A program made the position numbers and the translations under genes. Positions 17,611 to 26,592 of a stretch of 64,000 nt of DNA are shown piece by piece. Where the stretch lies: NCBI GenBank assembly GCA_963599445.1, contig CAVBWZ010000002.1:101794-165793 (forward strand), written 5' to 3'. Source of the DNA: UBA9732 sp963599445. GTDB lineage: Bacteria; Spirochaetota; Spirochaetia; Sphaerochaetales; Sphaerochaetaceae. The notes below the pieces were generated by a model, which had not been told where the DNA came from, did no database searches, and saw only the letters and a list, made by a program, of their open reading frames with translations. Every line of letters starts with the position of its first letter. Positions within the stretch are counted from its first letter, which is position 1.

Positions 17611-17880
17611 TGAAATCAACCTTGCAATATGAGTCTGCGCATTTGAACGACTGATGGCTTTCTTCTTTTTGTTGTGCTTTTGGCTTTTGTGAAGAAAATT
17701 TTCTTCATAGACCTGCATTTTTACAGTTACGGAAGAAACTCCATTCTGGGATAGTTCAAACAGCTTCACGGACTGCACGCACCTCATCATTCGTTTTCTG
17801 ATGAACACCTCCATTTTTTCCAAACGGGAACCTTGAACAAAAGGATACATGTGTCCAGATTGTTGTGATAGAATAGGCAT

Positions 17881-18780
17881 ATGGAAAGAGACAAGAATCC
17901 TTTGCAACTGAATAATGTTTCTAACGACATCAGGAACAAGATATACACAATTCGTGGAGTACCAGTGATGTTGGATTCAGACTTGGCAGAGTTGTACCAG
18001 GTAGAAACAAAAGCTTTAAACCAAGCGGTCAAAAGAAATTCAGAACGTTTTCCTCCACACTACATGTTTCAATTGTCAGAAGAAGAGATGCTTAGTTTGA
18101 GGTCACAAAATGTTACCTCAAACGCAAAACACATGCGAGGAGGAAGACGATACCTTCCCTATGCATTCACAGAACAAGGTGTGGCAATGCTATCAGCGGT
18201 ACTGCATTCAGATGTTGCGGTAAACACAAGCATCAGAATCATGGATTCCTTTGTCGAGCTGCGTCATTACTTGACCGACAACGACTTGGTGTTTAGAAGG
18301 CTTGATAGAATCGAACTAAAGCAAATGGAAACAGACAAAAAGGTAAGTGACATCTTCAAAAAACTTGAAGAACCAAGGAAACGTAAAGCTGTATTGTTTT
18401 TCAAAGGTCAGATGTACGATGCCTTTTCCTGTATTGCAAGCATAATCGGCAAAGCAGAAAACGAAATAATCCTCATAGACGGTTATGTCGATACAAAAAC
18501 TCTGGATATGCTCTCAAAAAAGAGGAAGTCCACGTCTGTGGAAATTCACACGAGTCAAAACAACTGTAAACTCACAACTACAGAAATTACAAATTTCAAC
18601 AAACAATATGGCAAACTTACAGTCAAATATACAACAGATTTTCATGACAGATTCATGATTTTGGACAGATCACTTCTCTATCACATAGGAGCATCGATAA
18701 AAGATGCTGGAAAGAAAACCTTTGAAATAAGCCAAATCGATGATTGCAAACAGGTACAGGAAATACTAAAGAGACTGTGA
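17881..18780 (+). CDS. ORF6N-domain protein with PLD-like C-terminus (copy 1)
   Basis: A 299-residue protein. Residues about 18-110 form an ORF6N domain (IRGVPVMLDSDLAELYQVET ... RRYLPYAFTEQGVAML), a DNA-binding domain known from phages and gut bacteria. After a coiled linker, residues about 185-290 look PLD-like: ILIDGYVDTKTLDMLS and HDRFMILD, the latter fitting HxKx4D with Arg in place of Lys. It is paralogous to the gene at 40486-41397. The start at 17881 begins right before the conserved region; no strong ribosome-binding site is seen. The role is unknown; such proteins cluster with phage and defence genes. Confidence 0.8.
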   Translation: MERDKNPLQLNNVSNDIRNKIYTIRGVPVMLDSDLAELYQVETKALNQAVKRNSERFPPHYMFQLSEEEMLSLRSQNVTSNAKHMRGGRRYLPYAFTEQGVAMLSAVLHSDVAVNTSIRIMDSFVELRHYLTDNDLVFRRLDRIELKQMETDKKVSDIFKKLEEPRKRKAVLFFKGQMYDAFSCIASIIGKAENEIILIDGYVDTKTLDMLSKKRKSTSVEIHTSQNNCKLTTTEITNFNKQYGKLTVKYTTDFHDRFMILDRSLLYHIGASIKDAGKKTFEISQIDDCKQVQEILKRL

Positions 18781-18838
18781 CTATCATCACATGAGTATCC
18801 AACCTTACAATCAGTACAATGTGAGATAAAAAAGCAAT

Positions 18839-19261
18839 ATGCAAAGAAAGTGCATCGATAACACAATAGTAAAAATTCTCCTAGGCTTCACTTGGGAACT
18901 GCCGCAAAGCCTGCTTGCATTGGTTGCAAAGGCAGTGTTGAAGGCCAGACCGCTTGATTGCAACGGACGTTTTAGGTTCGTGTTCAAATCGTCGAAGCTA
19001 TCATCATTCTCTCTTGGCGAGTTCATCTTCTTCAATAAAGTCCACACATATCTGAAATCCTGGGATTTGGTGCAGAAGCACGAACATGGACACTCCATCC
19101 AAAGCAGAATCTTGGGACCGTTGTATTTGCTGCTGATTGGACTTCCCTCCTTTGTTTGGAATGTGATTTCCCAGCATTCAGACTTCTTCTCAAAGCACTA
19201 TTACGACACTCCTTGGGAAGGCTGGGCGAATCGCCTTGTTGGGATTGAGATGCACGACTAG
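18839..19261 (+). CDS. small membrane protein with HExGH motif
   Basis: A 140-residue protein with basic N-terminal third, the motif KHEHGHSIQSR at about residues 80-90, and a hydrophobic helix (LGPLYLLLIGLPSFVWNVI) directly after it. The C-terminus is aromatic-rich (YYDTPWEGWANRL). HExxH next to a membrane helix suggests a membrane-embedded zinc peptidase-like fold, though the protein is very small for one. I recall similar short proteins in gut bacteria but cannot name the family. It follows the ORF6N gene by 58 bases. Confidence 0.6.
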   Translation: MQRKCIDNTIVKILLGFTWELPQSLLALVAKAVLKARPLDCNGRFRFVFKSSKLSSFSLGEFIFFNKVHTYLKSWDLVQKHEHGHSIQSRILGPLYLLLIGLPSFVWNVISQHSDFFSKHYYDTPWEGWANRLVGIEMHD

Positions 19262-19313
19262 ACAGACCGATATCCCAGCAAAGCCGCCGTATGACAAAAA
19301 AGACGAAGATATA

Positions 19314-19342
19314 TTGACTATTTTTCCAATAAAAGGTATGTT
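19314..19342 (+). promoter_or_regulatory. promoter of tRNA-Leu
   Basis: TTGACT (19314-19319), 17 bases, TATGTT (19337-19342), ending 25 bases before the tRNA. Confidence 0.6.
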
Positions 19343-19367
19343 CTCTTCTGTTCAAATCGAATTGCAT

Positions 19368-19452
19368 GCGGATGTGGTGGAATTTGGTAGACACGCTAGC
19401 TTGAGGTGCTAGTGGGAGAAATCTTGTGCTGGTTCAAGTCCAGTCGTCCGCA
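19368..19452 (+). tRNA. tRNA-Leu (anticodon GAG)
   Basis: An 85-base class II tRNA. The acceptor stem GCGGATG pairs with CGTCCGC (one G-U pair) and A is the discriminator. The anticodon stem CTAGC/GCTAG holds the loop TTGAGGT, giving GAG. A variable arm follows, and the T arm contains GGTTCAAGTCC. No CCA is encoded. Confidence 0.95.
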
Positions 19453-19461
19453 ACCTCATAA

Positions 19462-19502
19462 AACCCCATTGGGCAAGAAGTTACCCGATGGGGTTCTTCT
19501 TT
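19462..19502 (+). terminator. terminator after tRNA-Leu
   Basis: AACCCCATTGGG (19462-19473) pairs with CCCGATGGGGTT (19484-19495), one G-T pair, followed by a broken T-tract. From here to 19867 (365 bases) I see no gene. Confidence 0.8.
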
Positions 19503-19867
19503 GTCCAGACAGGCGAATCGCCTCGGTGACAATGCTATTGACAATGTTATCCTGGAATGGGCGTGCCTTGAAAAGCCATTCCGTTCAGGTTTTGCCCCAA
19601 TGTGGTCAAAATTGCCAGTTCTCCAAACAGCTGTGACTTTCACTTGTAGACCATATCACAGTATTCACAAAAGAACATCTTGATGTCACTTTCAGAAATG
19701 GCCAAACCGTAACTGTCTGGCATGTAAAAATGAGCAAAGGAAAATCCACTCCTATATGGTGGAGCGTTATTCGTAAAACCTAACAGATCAATATAAGAAT
19801 TCCTTCTTATCACATAACAAAAATCGCAAGCTTATGTTATACTAGATGTTATAGTAAGGAGCTTGCA

Positions 19868-21604
19868 ATGAAAGGAAAAGATGATTCTCTCTTAAGACTT
19901 ATGAAAGGAGATTTTATTTTCTCAATCCCAATTTATCAGAGAAAATATTCATGGCAGGAACAGCAATGCAAAGCTCTTCTGGATAGCATCGTAAAATAGC
20001 AAATGATGCTCACAGAGAATGGCATTTTTTGGGATCAATTATCTACCCTTTCAAAAGAAGAGGAAGTTCAAGTTGGGGTTAATGAGTTTCAGATTATTGA
20101 TGGTCAACAGAGATTGACTTCAATGTCACTGTTACTACTAGCAATTATGGATATGGACGATGTTTCAGAAGAAATTAAAACCGAAATCAAGCATTGCTTA
20201 TTCAATCTTGAAGATTATTCATCTACTGACACGGAATATATCAAATTGCAACTAAGAGAAGAAGACAACATAGTCTTTAAGAGACTCTTGGATGACAGGC
20301 AGTTGCCTGATAATGTTACATATAGCAGAGTTTATGAGAATTATGTTATTTTCAAAAAAATCCTTAGAAATGAAGAGTTAACAGCAGATATTGTGTTCAA
20401 AGGAATTAAAAAGCTTAAGATTATAAGCTTTTCACTTAAAAGATCTGATAATGCGCAATTTGTTTTTGAAACAGTAAACAGCACTGGCCTGCAACTTTCT
20501 GCTGCAGATAAAATTAGAAATTTCATTTTTATGAATGAAAACGATGAAGAAAAACAACAAAGGCTATACACCAATTATTGGCATCCGATGGAAGTCAATC
20601 TCGGTCTTACAACTGGAAATGAAGTTATTTTTAACGATTTTTTCTGGTATTATTTGATTACCGTAACTCAAGCTTTGATTAAGGACGGTGATTCATACAA
20701 AGCATTTAAAGACTACTATTATCAAAATTGTCAGAATGGCATTGAACCGATAGTAAAATCCATCTCCAGATATTCGAAGCATTATCAGAAATTCGTAAAT
20801 GCCCGACACACAGCAAATGCGATTGAAAATATGCTTTGCAATAACCATGAGACGGGATTATTAACCATGACTCCTGTCATTCTAAAAATATTAGATTTGC
20901 GGCAAGAAAACAGGTTATCAGATCAAGAAGTTTCAAGAATGCTCATGTGTATGTATTCCTATGCAATGCGCAGAACCATTTGCAAAATTCCAACAAATTC
21001 CTTAAACGGAGCTTTCCTGACACTACTAAAAGATGTTTATCAGAATAAATCTGCAGAATCATTTGAAGCAGTAATAACATCAAATTCAGAAACTCCATTA
21101 ACATATGCACAAAGATTTCCTACAGATAATGAAGTTGTAGAGTACCTAAAAACAAATAGATTCTATAAAACNNNNNNNNNNCATAATGACCGACATTCAA
21201 TTGAACATATTATGCCCGAAACAATCGAGTCTCATGAGAGTCTTTACGATAGAGAAGATTTGACAGATGAAGAGAAAGAAAAAAAAGACTGGGCTGCCGA
21301 CTTAGGTGAAGATTGGAAAGATGTATATGAAAAATATACTCATACAATCGGAAACCTGACTCTAACAGGGTATAATTCTGAATATCAAAATTATAGGTTT
21401 AAATATAAACTAACCATGCAAAAGACAGCCGAAGATGGAAAAAGGTATGGCTACATGTATTCTCCAATACACCTAACTACTTCTATTGCTGATAAGAAAA
21501 AATGGGGGGCATCAGAAATAATTGAACGCTCTGAAAAATTGGCTGATATTGTAAATCAGATTTGGCCTTATCCTAAGGCAAAAAAGAATGAGAACCTTGT
21601 ATAA
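19868..21604 (+). CDS. GmrSD-like DUF262/DUF1524 nuclease, frame disrupted
   Basis: A DUF262 plus DUF1524 protein, the architecture of GmrSD-type, modification-dependent (type IV) restriction enzymes. The start is ATG 19868 after AAGGAG. IPIYQRKYSW and FQIIDGQQRLTS are DUF262 motifs; IEHIMPETI and HTIGNLTLTGYNSEYQN are the HNH-like DUF1524 motifs. As written, TAG at 19997 stops the frame. Adding one A to the run at 19993-19996 gives IVKIANDAHREWHFLGSIIY, and removing one C near 20044-20047 restores the frame, giving about 578 residues. Both changes lie in homopolymers. Ten N at 21172-21181 sit within the gene but keep frame. It may be intact in the organism. Confidence 0.8.
21172..21181. other. 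assembly gap (10 N)
   Basis: A run of ten N inside the DUF262/DUF1524 gene. The true gap length is unknown. Confidence 0.99.
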
Positions 21605-21632
21605 GTATTGCAACACTCAAAAGTGAATTTGC

Positions 21633-21671
21633 AACTTTTAAAAGTTAACTCTTGGAGGAACTTTCAAAACT
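21633..21671. repeat. palindrome plus an 18-bp motif shared with 59460-59477
   Basis: AACTTTTAAAAGTT (21633-21646) is a perfect palindrome. GGAGGAACTTTCAAAACT (21654-21671) recurs exactly at 59460-59477, also just after the end of a gene. Confidence 0.7.
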
Positions 21672-21832
21672 CGTTTCAGGCTGCATACAATCTGCATAAG
21701 AATCGAGTTGCAGAGTTTCCTTGTTCATTTTCCGGAAACTGGTCCACAGATCATGGTTCTTTGAAGCATTTTGTTTTGGCATATAGAATAAAGAAGTCGT
21801 TTGATGTATAATGGCAATCACGACAAAACCAT

Positions 21833-22042
21833 ATGCACAAAAGACTTCTCTACATGTTGCATTCTACCATCGATACCCTTTGCCTTCAACCACTTCTTAC
21901 GGATGACGAATCCTTTGTCTCGCAGTTTTACTCCAAGGATGAAAACGAATTCGCCTTGTTCCTGGACGCCGCATTCTCCCTGATGACTCCAGATGAACGC
22001 AGAAGGCTTGGCAGTACGGCCAGAACCGGACGCAGGGGCTAG
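21833..22042 (+). CDS. small hypothetical protein
   Basis: An open frame of 69 residues with a plausible soluble composition (FYSKDENEFALFLDAAFSLM) and a basic C-terminus (ERRRLGSTARTGRRG). There is no clear ribosome-binding site and no family I know. It lies in the 465-base stretch between the DUF262/DUF1524 gene and the convergent 22071-23102 gene. It could be chance or a remnant. Confidence 0.3.
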   Translation: MHKRLLYMLHSTIDTLCLQPLLTDDESFVSQFYSKDENEFALFLDAAFSLMTPDERRRLGSTARTGRRG

Positions 22043-22070
22043 GAGCTGCTACCTTCCAGACATCCTGTAT

Positions 22071-23102
22071 TCAATGGGAGAGAAGGCGGTGTTCGACATA
22101 ATCATCTTTGTCCAAGACCGATTTTCGTATGCCCTTAACTGTTCCCCTTGAATTGGAGACATCCACCACATACTCGTAATCACCCAAGGCCCTCTTCACC
22201 AGAACCCTACTTCCAGGCGGAATGAAAAGGCTGCTGTTGGGCTTGTCCTCGCACATGAAAACGGAGTAGTCGATTCCTGGATAGTCGATCTTGTTGCCAA
22301 GATAATCAGGGTTCTTTGCAATCAGAAGAGACCCTTCCTCCCATTCCACTCCCACAGGAAGAGCCTTCTTCCTCAATGCAGCATCATTGTCCAACGAATC
22401 ATCACGACCAGACAGAATCTCCCTTAGCTCGGAACGTGTGAAAGAATCAAGGTCATGACACATCGTCCTGTAGTTCTCAAGGTCATTCATGAACCTAATT
22501 GGAACATCTTCATCCCTGACGAAATCCATATCAGTAGGCAAAAGAACTACATCTGGAATTTCAAGAGGAATCGAAAGATTGCCCAATTCCTCAAGCTCAT
22601 AGGCAAAAACCCAGTCATTGGAGGAATCCGAGTCTCCATCCGAACAGAGGGGGAATGCGAACACAACAGCATAATGCTTCACACCTTTCGTTCTATAGGA
22701 GACGACATCACCCCGTTTGACCAGCACTGGAAGATTGCAGTATTCATCGAAGCATGCGACTCCAACAGGTTTTCCAACATGATCTCTGTACTTGGCATAG
22801 AGCCTTTGCGTCCTTTTGGAAAGCCCTCGCCTCTTGTAGGTTCGCCTTGAAACATCACGGGCCGCACTTCCAAGATACGCTTTTTCACATTCCAATGCCG
22901 ATGCCTGCGCAAGTTCTCTAAGAAACGAAGCAAAATGACGGCGCTTCATGTACAAAGAAGCCAGTGTCGCCATTTGGGAGATGTCCCAACCAGGCGAATG
23001 GGTTTCATACCACTTCTTCATGTCGTTGGAAGGAATGACATTGACCAACTCATTCTGGAGTTCAAGGACATCGGCCTTCGTGATGCTATTTGTCCTGTGC
23101 AT
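22071..23102 (-). CDS. unknown partner of the OLD-like ATPase
   Basis: A 343-residue soluble protein that I do not recognise. An N-terminal helical region (residues 1-85) is followed by a very basic stretch (SRRTYKRRGLSKRTQR), a beta-rich middle containing VVSYRTKGVKHYAVVFAFPL, an acidic helical part and a beta-rich C-terminal region (SLFIPPGSRVLVKRALGDY). The ATG at 23102 overlaps the 3' end of the ATPase gene by 17 bases, so the two are coupled. In known ATPase pairs of this kind (PARIS, RloAB, AbiL) the partner is a DUF4435/TOPRIM-type nuclease; none of those motifs is visible here. By position it would be the effector or its regulator. Confidence 0.7.
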   Translation of the reverse strand: MHRTNSITKADVLELQNELVNVIPSNDMKKWYETHSPGWDISQMATLASLYMKRRHFASFLRELAQASALECEKAYLGSAARDVSRRTYKRRGLSKRTQRLYAKYRDHVGKPVGVACFDEYCNLPVLVKRGDVVSYRTKGVKHYAVVFAFPLCSDGDSDSSNDWVFAYELEELGNLSIPLEIPDVVLLPTDMDFVRDEDVPIRFMNDLENYRTMCHDLDSFTRSELREILSGRDDSLDNDAALRKKALPVGVEWEEGSLLIAKNPDYLGNKIDYPGIDYSVFMCEDKPNSSLFIPPGSRVLVKRALGDYEYVVDVSNSRGTVKGIRKSVLDKDDYVEHRLLSH

Positions 23103-24285
23103 ACTCCCCCGCCAAGAAGGCCTTTTCAACGTTATCGGTCTTTCGTATTCCGTTCATATCGGAAAGCCTTGTCAGGCAGGTCGACCTGTCCTGGCTGTTC
23201 ATGGACGCGAAGTACAGTTGGTCGCGACGAAGCATCTTGAGGTCGAGAATCTCAGTGGCGTGCGTGGCGCAGAGCATTTGCGAGTTCGTGTTGTAGCCGG
23301 AATCCATAAACATGCGTACAAGTTCCCTGAACAGGTTTGGATGGATGCTCGTCTCAGGTTCGTCGCATAGCATGACCTTCTCTTCGTTCATGACTCTGCA
23401 GAACGCTATGAGGATACGCATGAGGTTGAGGGTTCCATGGGATTCTTCTTTGAGAGGCAGTGTGAACTGAGGATGTTTCACAAACACATCGAATACTACC
23501 CTTGAACGGGAGAAGCGTGACTCGAAATAATCGTCAGGTTCTTCGTAGGCTGGATATCTCCTAGGCTCCTCCGTGTACGATTCTATGATGATGTCCTCTA
23601 TGTCGAATCCTGAATCCTTCAACATTTTGAGGAACAGTTCCTTGAAATGGGGATTCTCCGTCAAGAACTCCCCTACCCTTTGGACGATGGCACCACTTGG
23701 CTTGTCATCCAAAAACCTCAGTATGTCGCCATCGAAGAAGCTGCATGCGTCAATGGTAGGCTGAATCTGCGTTACATTTGCCGCTATGCTCAAAATCAAT
23801 CTGCTTGGCCTGAAATATCCTCCGCAGTTCTTTGCATCCTTTTCAAAGGCAGGGGAAAATGAAAGGGTCTCCAATTCCTTTCCTCGGGTGAACACCTTTG
23901 TAGTCCTTCCATTTGGGCTGTAGTACAGGCTTTCAGACAGAATCTCTGAATTCAAATAGGATAAACTATATGTATACTTGACTCCATTCTTCGTAAAAGT
24001 GACTTCATATGTACTTGGGCAATCCTTGTACAATATGTGCTGTTGGTCCCTCACGAAGCGATCGCGATTCATTATTGGGCTGTGAACCATATTGCGAAGC
24101 TTCTCAAAGGAATAGACAATCGAGGATTTTCCTACTCCATTCTCACCAAAGACGAAGCAGGCTTTGTTGGCCTTGCCATCGATGAGGACCTCATTGTGAA
24201 GCTTCTCAGCACTCGCTTCGAAATCTATTGAAACAGGATCCTTGCCGACGGATCTAAAATTGGAAAACTCATATTTCAACAACAT
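23086..24285 (-). CDS. OLD/RloA-like AAA ATPase (AAA_15/AAA_21)
   Basis: A 399-residue ABC-class ATPase of the OLD/RloA/AriA type found in phage-defence operons. The N-terminus (LLKYEFSNFRSVG) is the usual first strand. Walker A GENGVGKSS is at residues 47-55, Walker B MLCDEPETSIHP near 315, and the H-loop CATHATEIL follows. No C-terminal TOPRIM nuclease is fused, unlike OLD itself. The ATG at 24285 is chosen because the conserved domain begins there. It is transcribed divergently from the AAA/ClpP operon, with an inverted repeat in the shared region. Confidence 0.82.
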   Translation of the reverse strand: MLLKYEFSNFRSVGKDPVSIDFEASAEKLHNEVLIDGKANKACFVFGENGVGKSSIVYSFEKLRNMVHSPIMNRDRFVRDQQHILYKDCPSTYEVTFTKNGVKYTYSLSYLNSEILSESLYYSPNGRTTKVFTRGKELETLSFSPAFEKDAKNCGGYFRPSRLILSIAANVTQIQPTIDACSFFDGDILRFLDDKPSGAIVQRVGEFLTENPHFKELFLKMLKDSGFDIEDIIIESYTEEPRRYPAYEEPDDYFESRFSRSRVVFDVFVKHPQFTLPLKEESHGTLNLMRILIAFCRVMNEEKVMLCDEPETSIHPNLFRELVRMFMDSGYNTNSQMLCATHATEILDLKMLRRDQLYFASMNSQDRSTCLTRLSDMNGIRKTDNVEKAFLAGEYAQDK

Positions 24286-24361
24286 ATTGATATTAAAGCC
24301 TAGGTTTTTAGATTTTACAAGCACTTTTTGCATTTTTTTTGCAATTTTTCCATTTAGACTC

Positions 24362-24431
24362 TTTACAGTCGCTTCAAAATGCAGTATATACACTATTGTT
24401 GATTTTTGAAGAAAAAATGCAAAATCAACAA
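24362..24431 (+). promoter_or_regulatory. divergent promoter with 11-bp inverted repeat
   Basis: TTTACA (24362-24367), 17 bases, TATATA (24385-24390) make a good plus-strand promoter for the AAA/ClpP operon. TTGTTGATTTT (24396-24406) pairs with AAAATCAACAA (24421-24431) from the predicted start site onward. On the minus strand TATACT overlaps the same area. This could be an operator acting on both operons or an RNA 5' stem-loop. Confidence 0.6.
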
Positions 24432-24485
24432 ATAAAATACCGTTAAAACCGCGCTTATATAACAAATTTGCAAAAGGAGTCTTTC

Positions 24486-26531
24486 ATGATCTATTATGAA
24501 TTCAAGTTGACAAGCAAAAAGCCCTTTTCAATACCCGAAAGCAAAAGCGATGAAAAGTCAGACTGGGCCAGAATGATAAGCGTACAGACAGCGGAGCTTA
24601 ATGGAGAACAAGACTACAACGTCCATTTCTTCGTTGTAGAAGCATTGCCGGAATATCTAAAGCTATGTGCAGCCATTGGATACAAGAACAAGAAGGATCC
24701 CAAAATGCTTGCTCTGCAGTTTGCTAAAGATCTGGGGTTCGAGGCGGACAAAGCGGAAGCAAAGGAAATACAAATCCATACATTGGCGCAGAATGCACGC
24801 CAAGCAGACTGCAATTATTTCATAAACGATGAAGACGAACCTCTTACCTTGACATCAATCGGCTCCTACAACATGTGTTCTGACAACGATTATTCGGAAT
24901 TCATTGCAGAGAAGGACTACAAGATTGAAACGGCAAAGGAAGATGCAGAGGAAACGACATGCGGCATAGCATTGCAGGAAGAAGTCGATAGAATATATAC
25001 AAGGCAGGAACAGAAGACCTTCATTGGAAATCCTGTCCAATACATCCTCTACTGCGATGACTGGAATGTAGCACAGAACATATCAAAGGTCATCGTACGC
25101 TCAATACATTCAAATGGAAGACTGGGAGGTGGAAGGGTTGCATTGGTAAAGCCTCAACCAAGGAAAAGAATAAGAGCAATCTTCGAAGACAGCGAAGACA
25201 GATTGAACATGAGTATGGTCGAGCGTCTCTATGCTGCTCAGAGAGGGTGTGCTCTCATCGTCAAGCCAGGCAAGATCTCAGATGACGACAACGTTGCACA
25301 GGAAGAGGACTTCCACATAGAGGAACTTGCATCGTTCGTAAACGAATACAACGTTGAAACCCTCTCGATACTTGTCTTCAGAAAAACAGAGAAAAGCATT
25401 GCGGAAAGACTCAAATCATGCACACCTTCCGTACGCTACATCGAAATCGAAGAACAGCCTTTCTTCAGAGAGAAAGCGATTGAGCTGCTGGAGAAGAAAG
25501 CTGCAAAGGACAGCATACTCAATACATGTAGTTTGGTTTCAAGAATTCCGCAGGAGGAGCGCGCCTACTGCATATCCGATGTCAATAGGATATACAACCA
25601 GTGGCTGAATGACAGACTCCCCACAGAGGTGTATCCACAATACAAAGACATAAAAACAAATAGAATCCATATTGAGAAGTCAAAGGGAAGCGCATATTCC
25701 AAGCTCCAGTCGCTGATAGGTCTCAAGCAAGCGAAAGAGGTCATACAGCAGGCATTGGACTTTCAAAGGGCGCAGAAACTTTTTGAAAATGCAGGCATCA
25801 GTCGCATGAAACCTGCTAGGCATATGATATTCACGGGAAATCCGGGAACTGCAAAGACCACCGTGGCAAGACTCTTCGCCCAAATCATGAAGGACAACAA
25901 GGTTCTGGAGAAAGGAGATTTGATTGAGGTTGGGAGAAAGGATCTTGTAGGCAAGTACGTTGGATGGACGGCCAAATTGGTCGAAGAAGCCTTCAACAAG
26001 GCAAGAGGATCGGTTCTTTTCATAGACGAAGCCTATTCTCTATACGAAGAACGGGGAGGCCTTTTCGGAGACGAAGCCATCAACACAATCGTCCAGATGA
26101 TGGAGAACAGAAGAGACGACACCATAGTGGTCTTTGCAGGTTACCCAAACAAAATGGAGGAGTTCCTCGACAAGAACCCTGGGCTCAGAAGCAGAATCGC
26201 CTTCAACGTGCATTTCGACGACTATAGCACAAACGAGCTCGTGGACATCTTCCACCTCATTGCAGACGAAGGGAAGATTATCCTTACCCCTGGTGTAGAG
26301 GAAATGCTCTCCCAACTCTTCGAAGAAGCTAGAAAGAGCAAGGACTTTGGCAACGGGCGCTATGCAAGGAACGTCTTCGAACAGGCAAGGATGAAGCAGG
26401 CCAGCCGCCTTGTCAACATGAAGGAAGAACTTACAGAGCAAGCAATAAGGACCCTTACCGTTGAAGACTTCTCAACGGCACCGGTTGCAACGGCCAAGCA
26501 GGAAAGCCGTGTATTGGGCTTTGCCTGCTGA
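24486..26531 (+). CDS. AAA+ ATPase, CbxX/CfxQ (SpoVK-like) type
   Basis: A 681-residue protein. Residues 1-390 are an unassigned N-terminal region with two alpha/beta parts. Residues about 400-660 are a CbxX/CfxQ-type AAA+ domain: LIGLKQAKEVIQQ, Walker A GNPGTAKT at 451-458, Walker B with Asp514-Glu515 (FIDEAYSL), sensor/arginine region NPGLRSRIAF. AAAGGAG fixes the start at 24486. The last residues contain Leu-Gly-Phe, the kind of tripeptide that docks unfoldases on ClpP, and a clpP gene follows 61 bases later. It is a candidate unfoldase or remodelling motor; the substrate is unknown. Confidence 0.85.
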   Translation: MIYYEFKLTSKKPFSIPESKSDEKSDWARMISVQTAELNGEQDYNVHFFVVEALPEYLKLCAAIGYKNKKDPKMLALQFAKDLGFEADKAEAKEIQIHTLAQNARQADCNYFINDEDEPLTLTSIGSYNMCSDNDYSEFIAEKDYKIETAKEDAEETTCGIALQEEVDRIYTRQEQKTFIGNPVQYILYCDDWNVAQNISKVIVRSIHSNGRLGGGRVALVKPQPRKRIRAIFEDSEDRLNMSMVERLYAAQRGCALIVKPGKISDDDNVAQEEDFHIEELASFVNEYNVETLSILVFRKTEKSIAERLKSCTPSVRYIEIEEQPFFREKAIELLEKKAAKDSILNTCSLVSRIPQEERAYCISDVNRIYNQWLNDRLPTEVYPQYKDIKTNRIHIEKSKGSAYSKLQSLIGLKQAKEVIQQALDFQRAQKLFENAGISRMKPARHMIFTGNPGTAKTTVARLFAQIMKDNKVLEKGDLIEVGRKDLVGKYVGWTAKLVEEAFNKARGSVLFIDEAYSLYEERGGLFGDEAINTIVQMMENRRDDTIVVFAGYPNKMEEFLDKNPGLRSRIAFNVHFDDYSTNELVDIFHLIADEGKIILTPGVEEMLSQLFEEARKSKDFGNGRYARNVFEQARMKQASRLVNMKEELTEQAIRTLTVEDFSTAPVATAKQESRVLGFAC

Positions 26532-26592
26532 GACAAAGCGCATCTGCACATACAGTACGAACAGAACAAACACCATATCAAGGAGCAGTCTC

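Noticed and set aside
17690..17707. 18-bp perfect palindrome TGAAGAAAATTTTCTTCA
   Set aside because: A/T-rich, not near a promoter I can place and not repeated elsewhere in the window.
17368..17814. Minus-strand open frame between the binding-protein gene and the ORF6N gene
   Set aside because: Low-complexity sequence, no ribosome-binding site, crosses the 9-bp repeat array and the likely upstream region of the importer operon.
19368..19452. tRNA-Leu as the attachment site of an integrated island
   Set aside because: No integrase gene and no direct repeat of the tRNA 3' end were found downstream in the window.
19690..19785. Short open stretch ending in TAA that faintly recalls a HicA toxin end
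   Set aside because: No start codon with ribosome-binding site, key glycine and histidine spacing does not fit, and no antitoxin gene follows.
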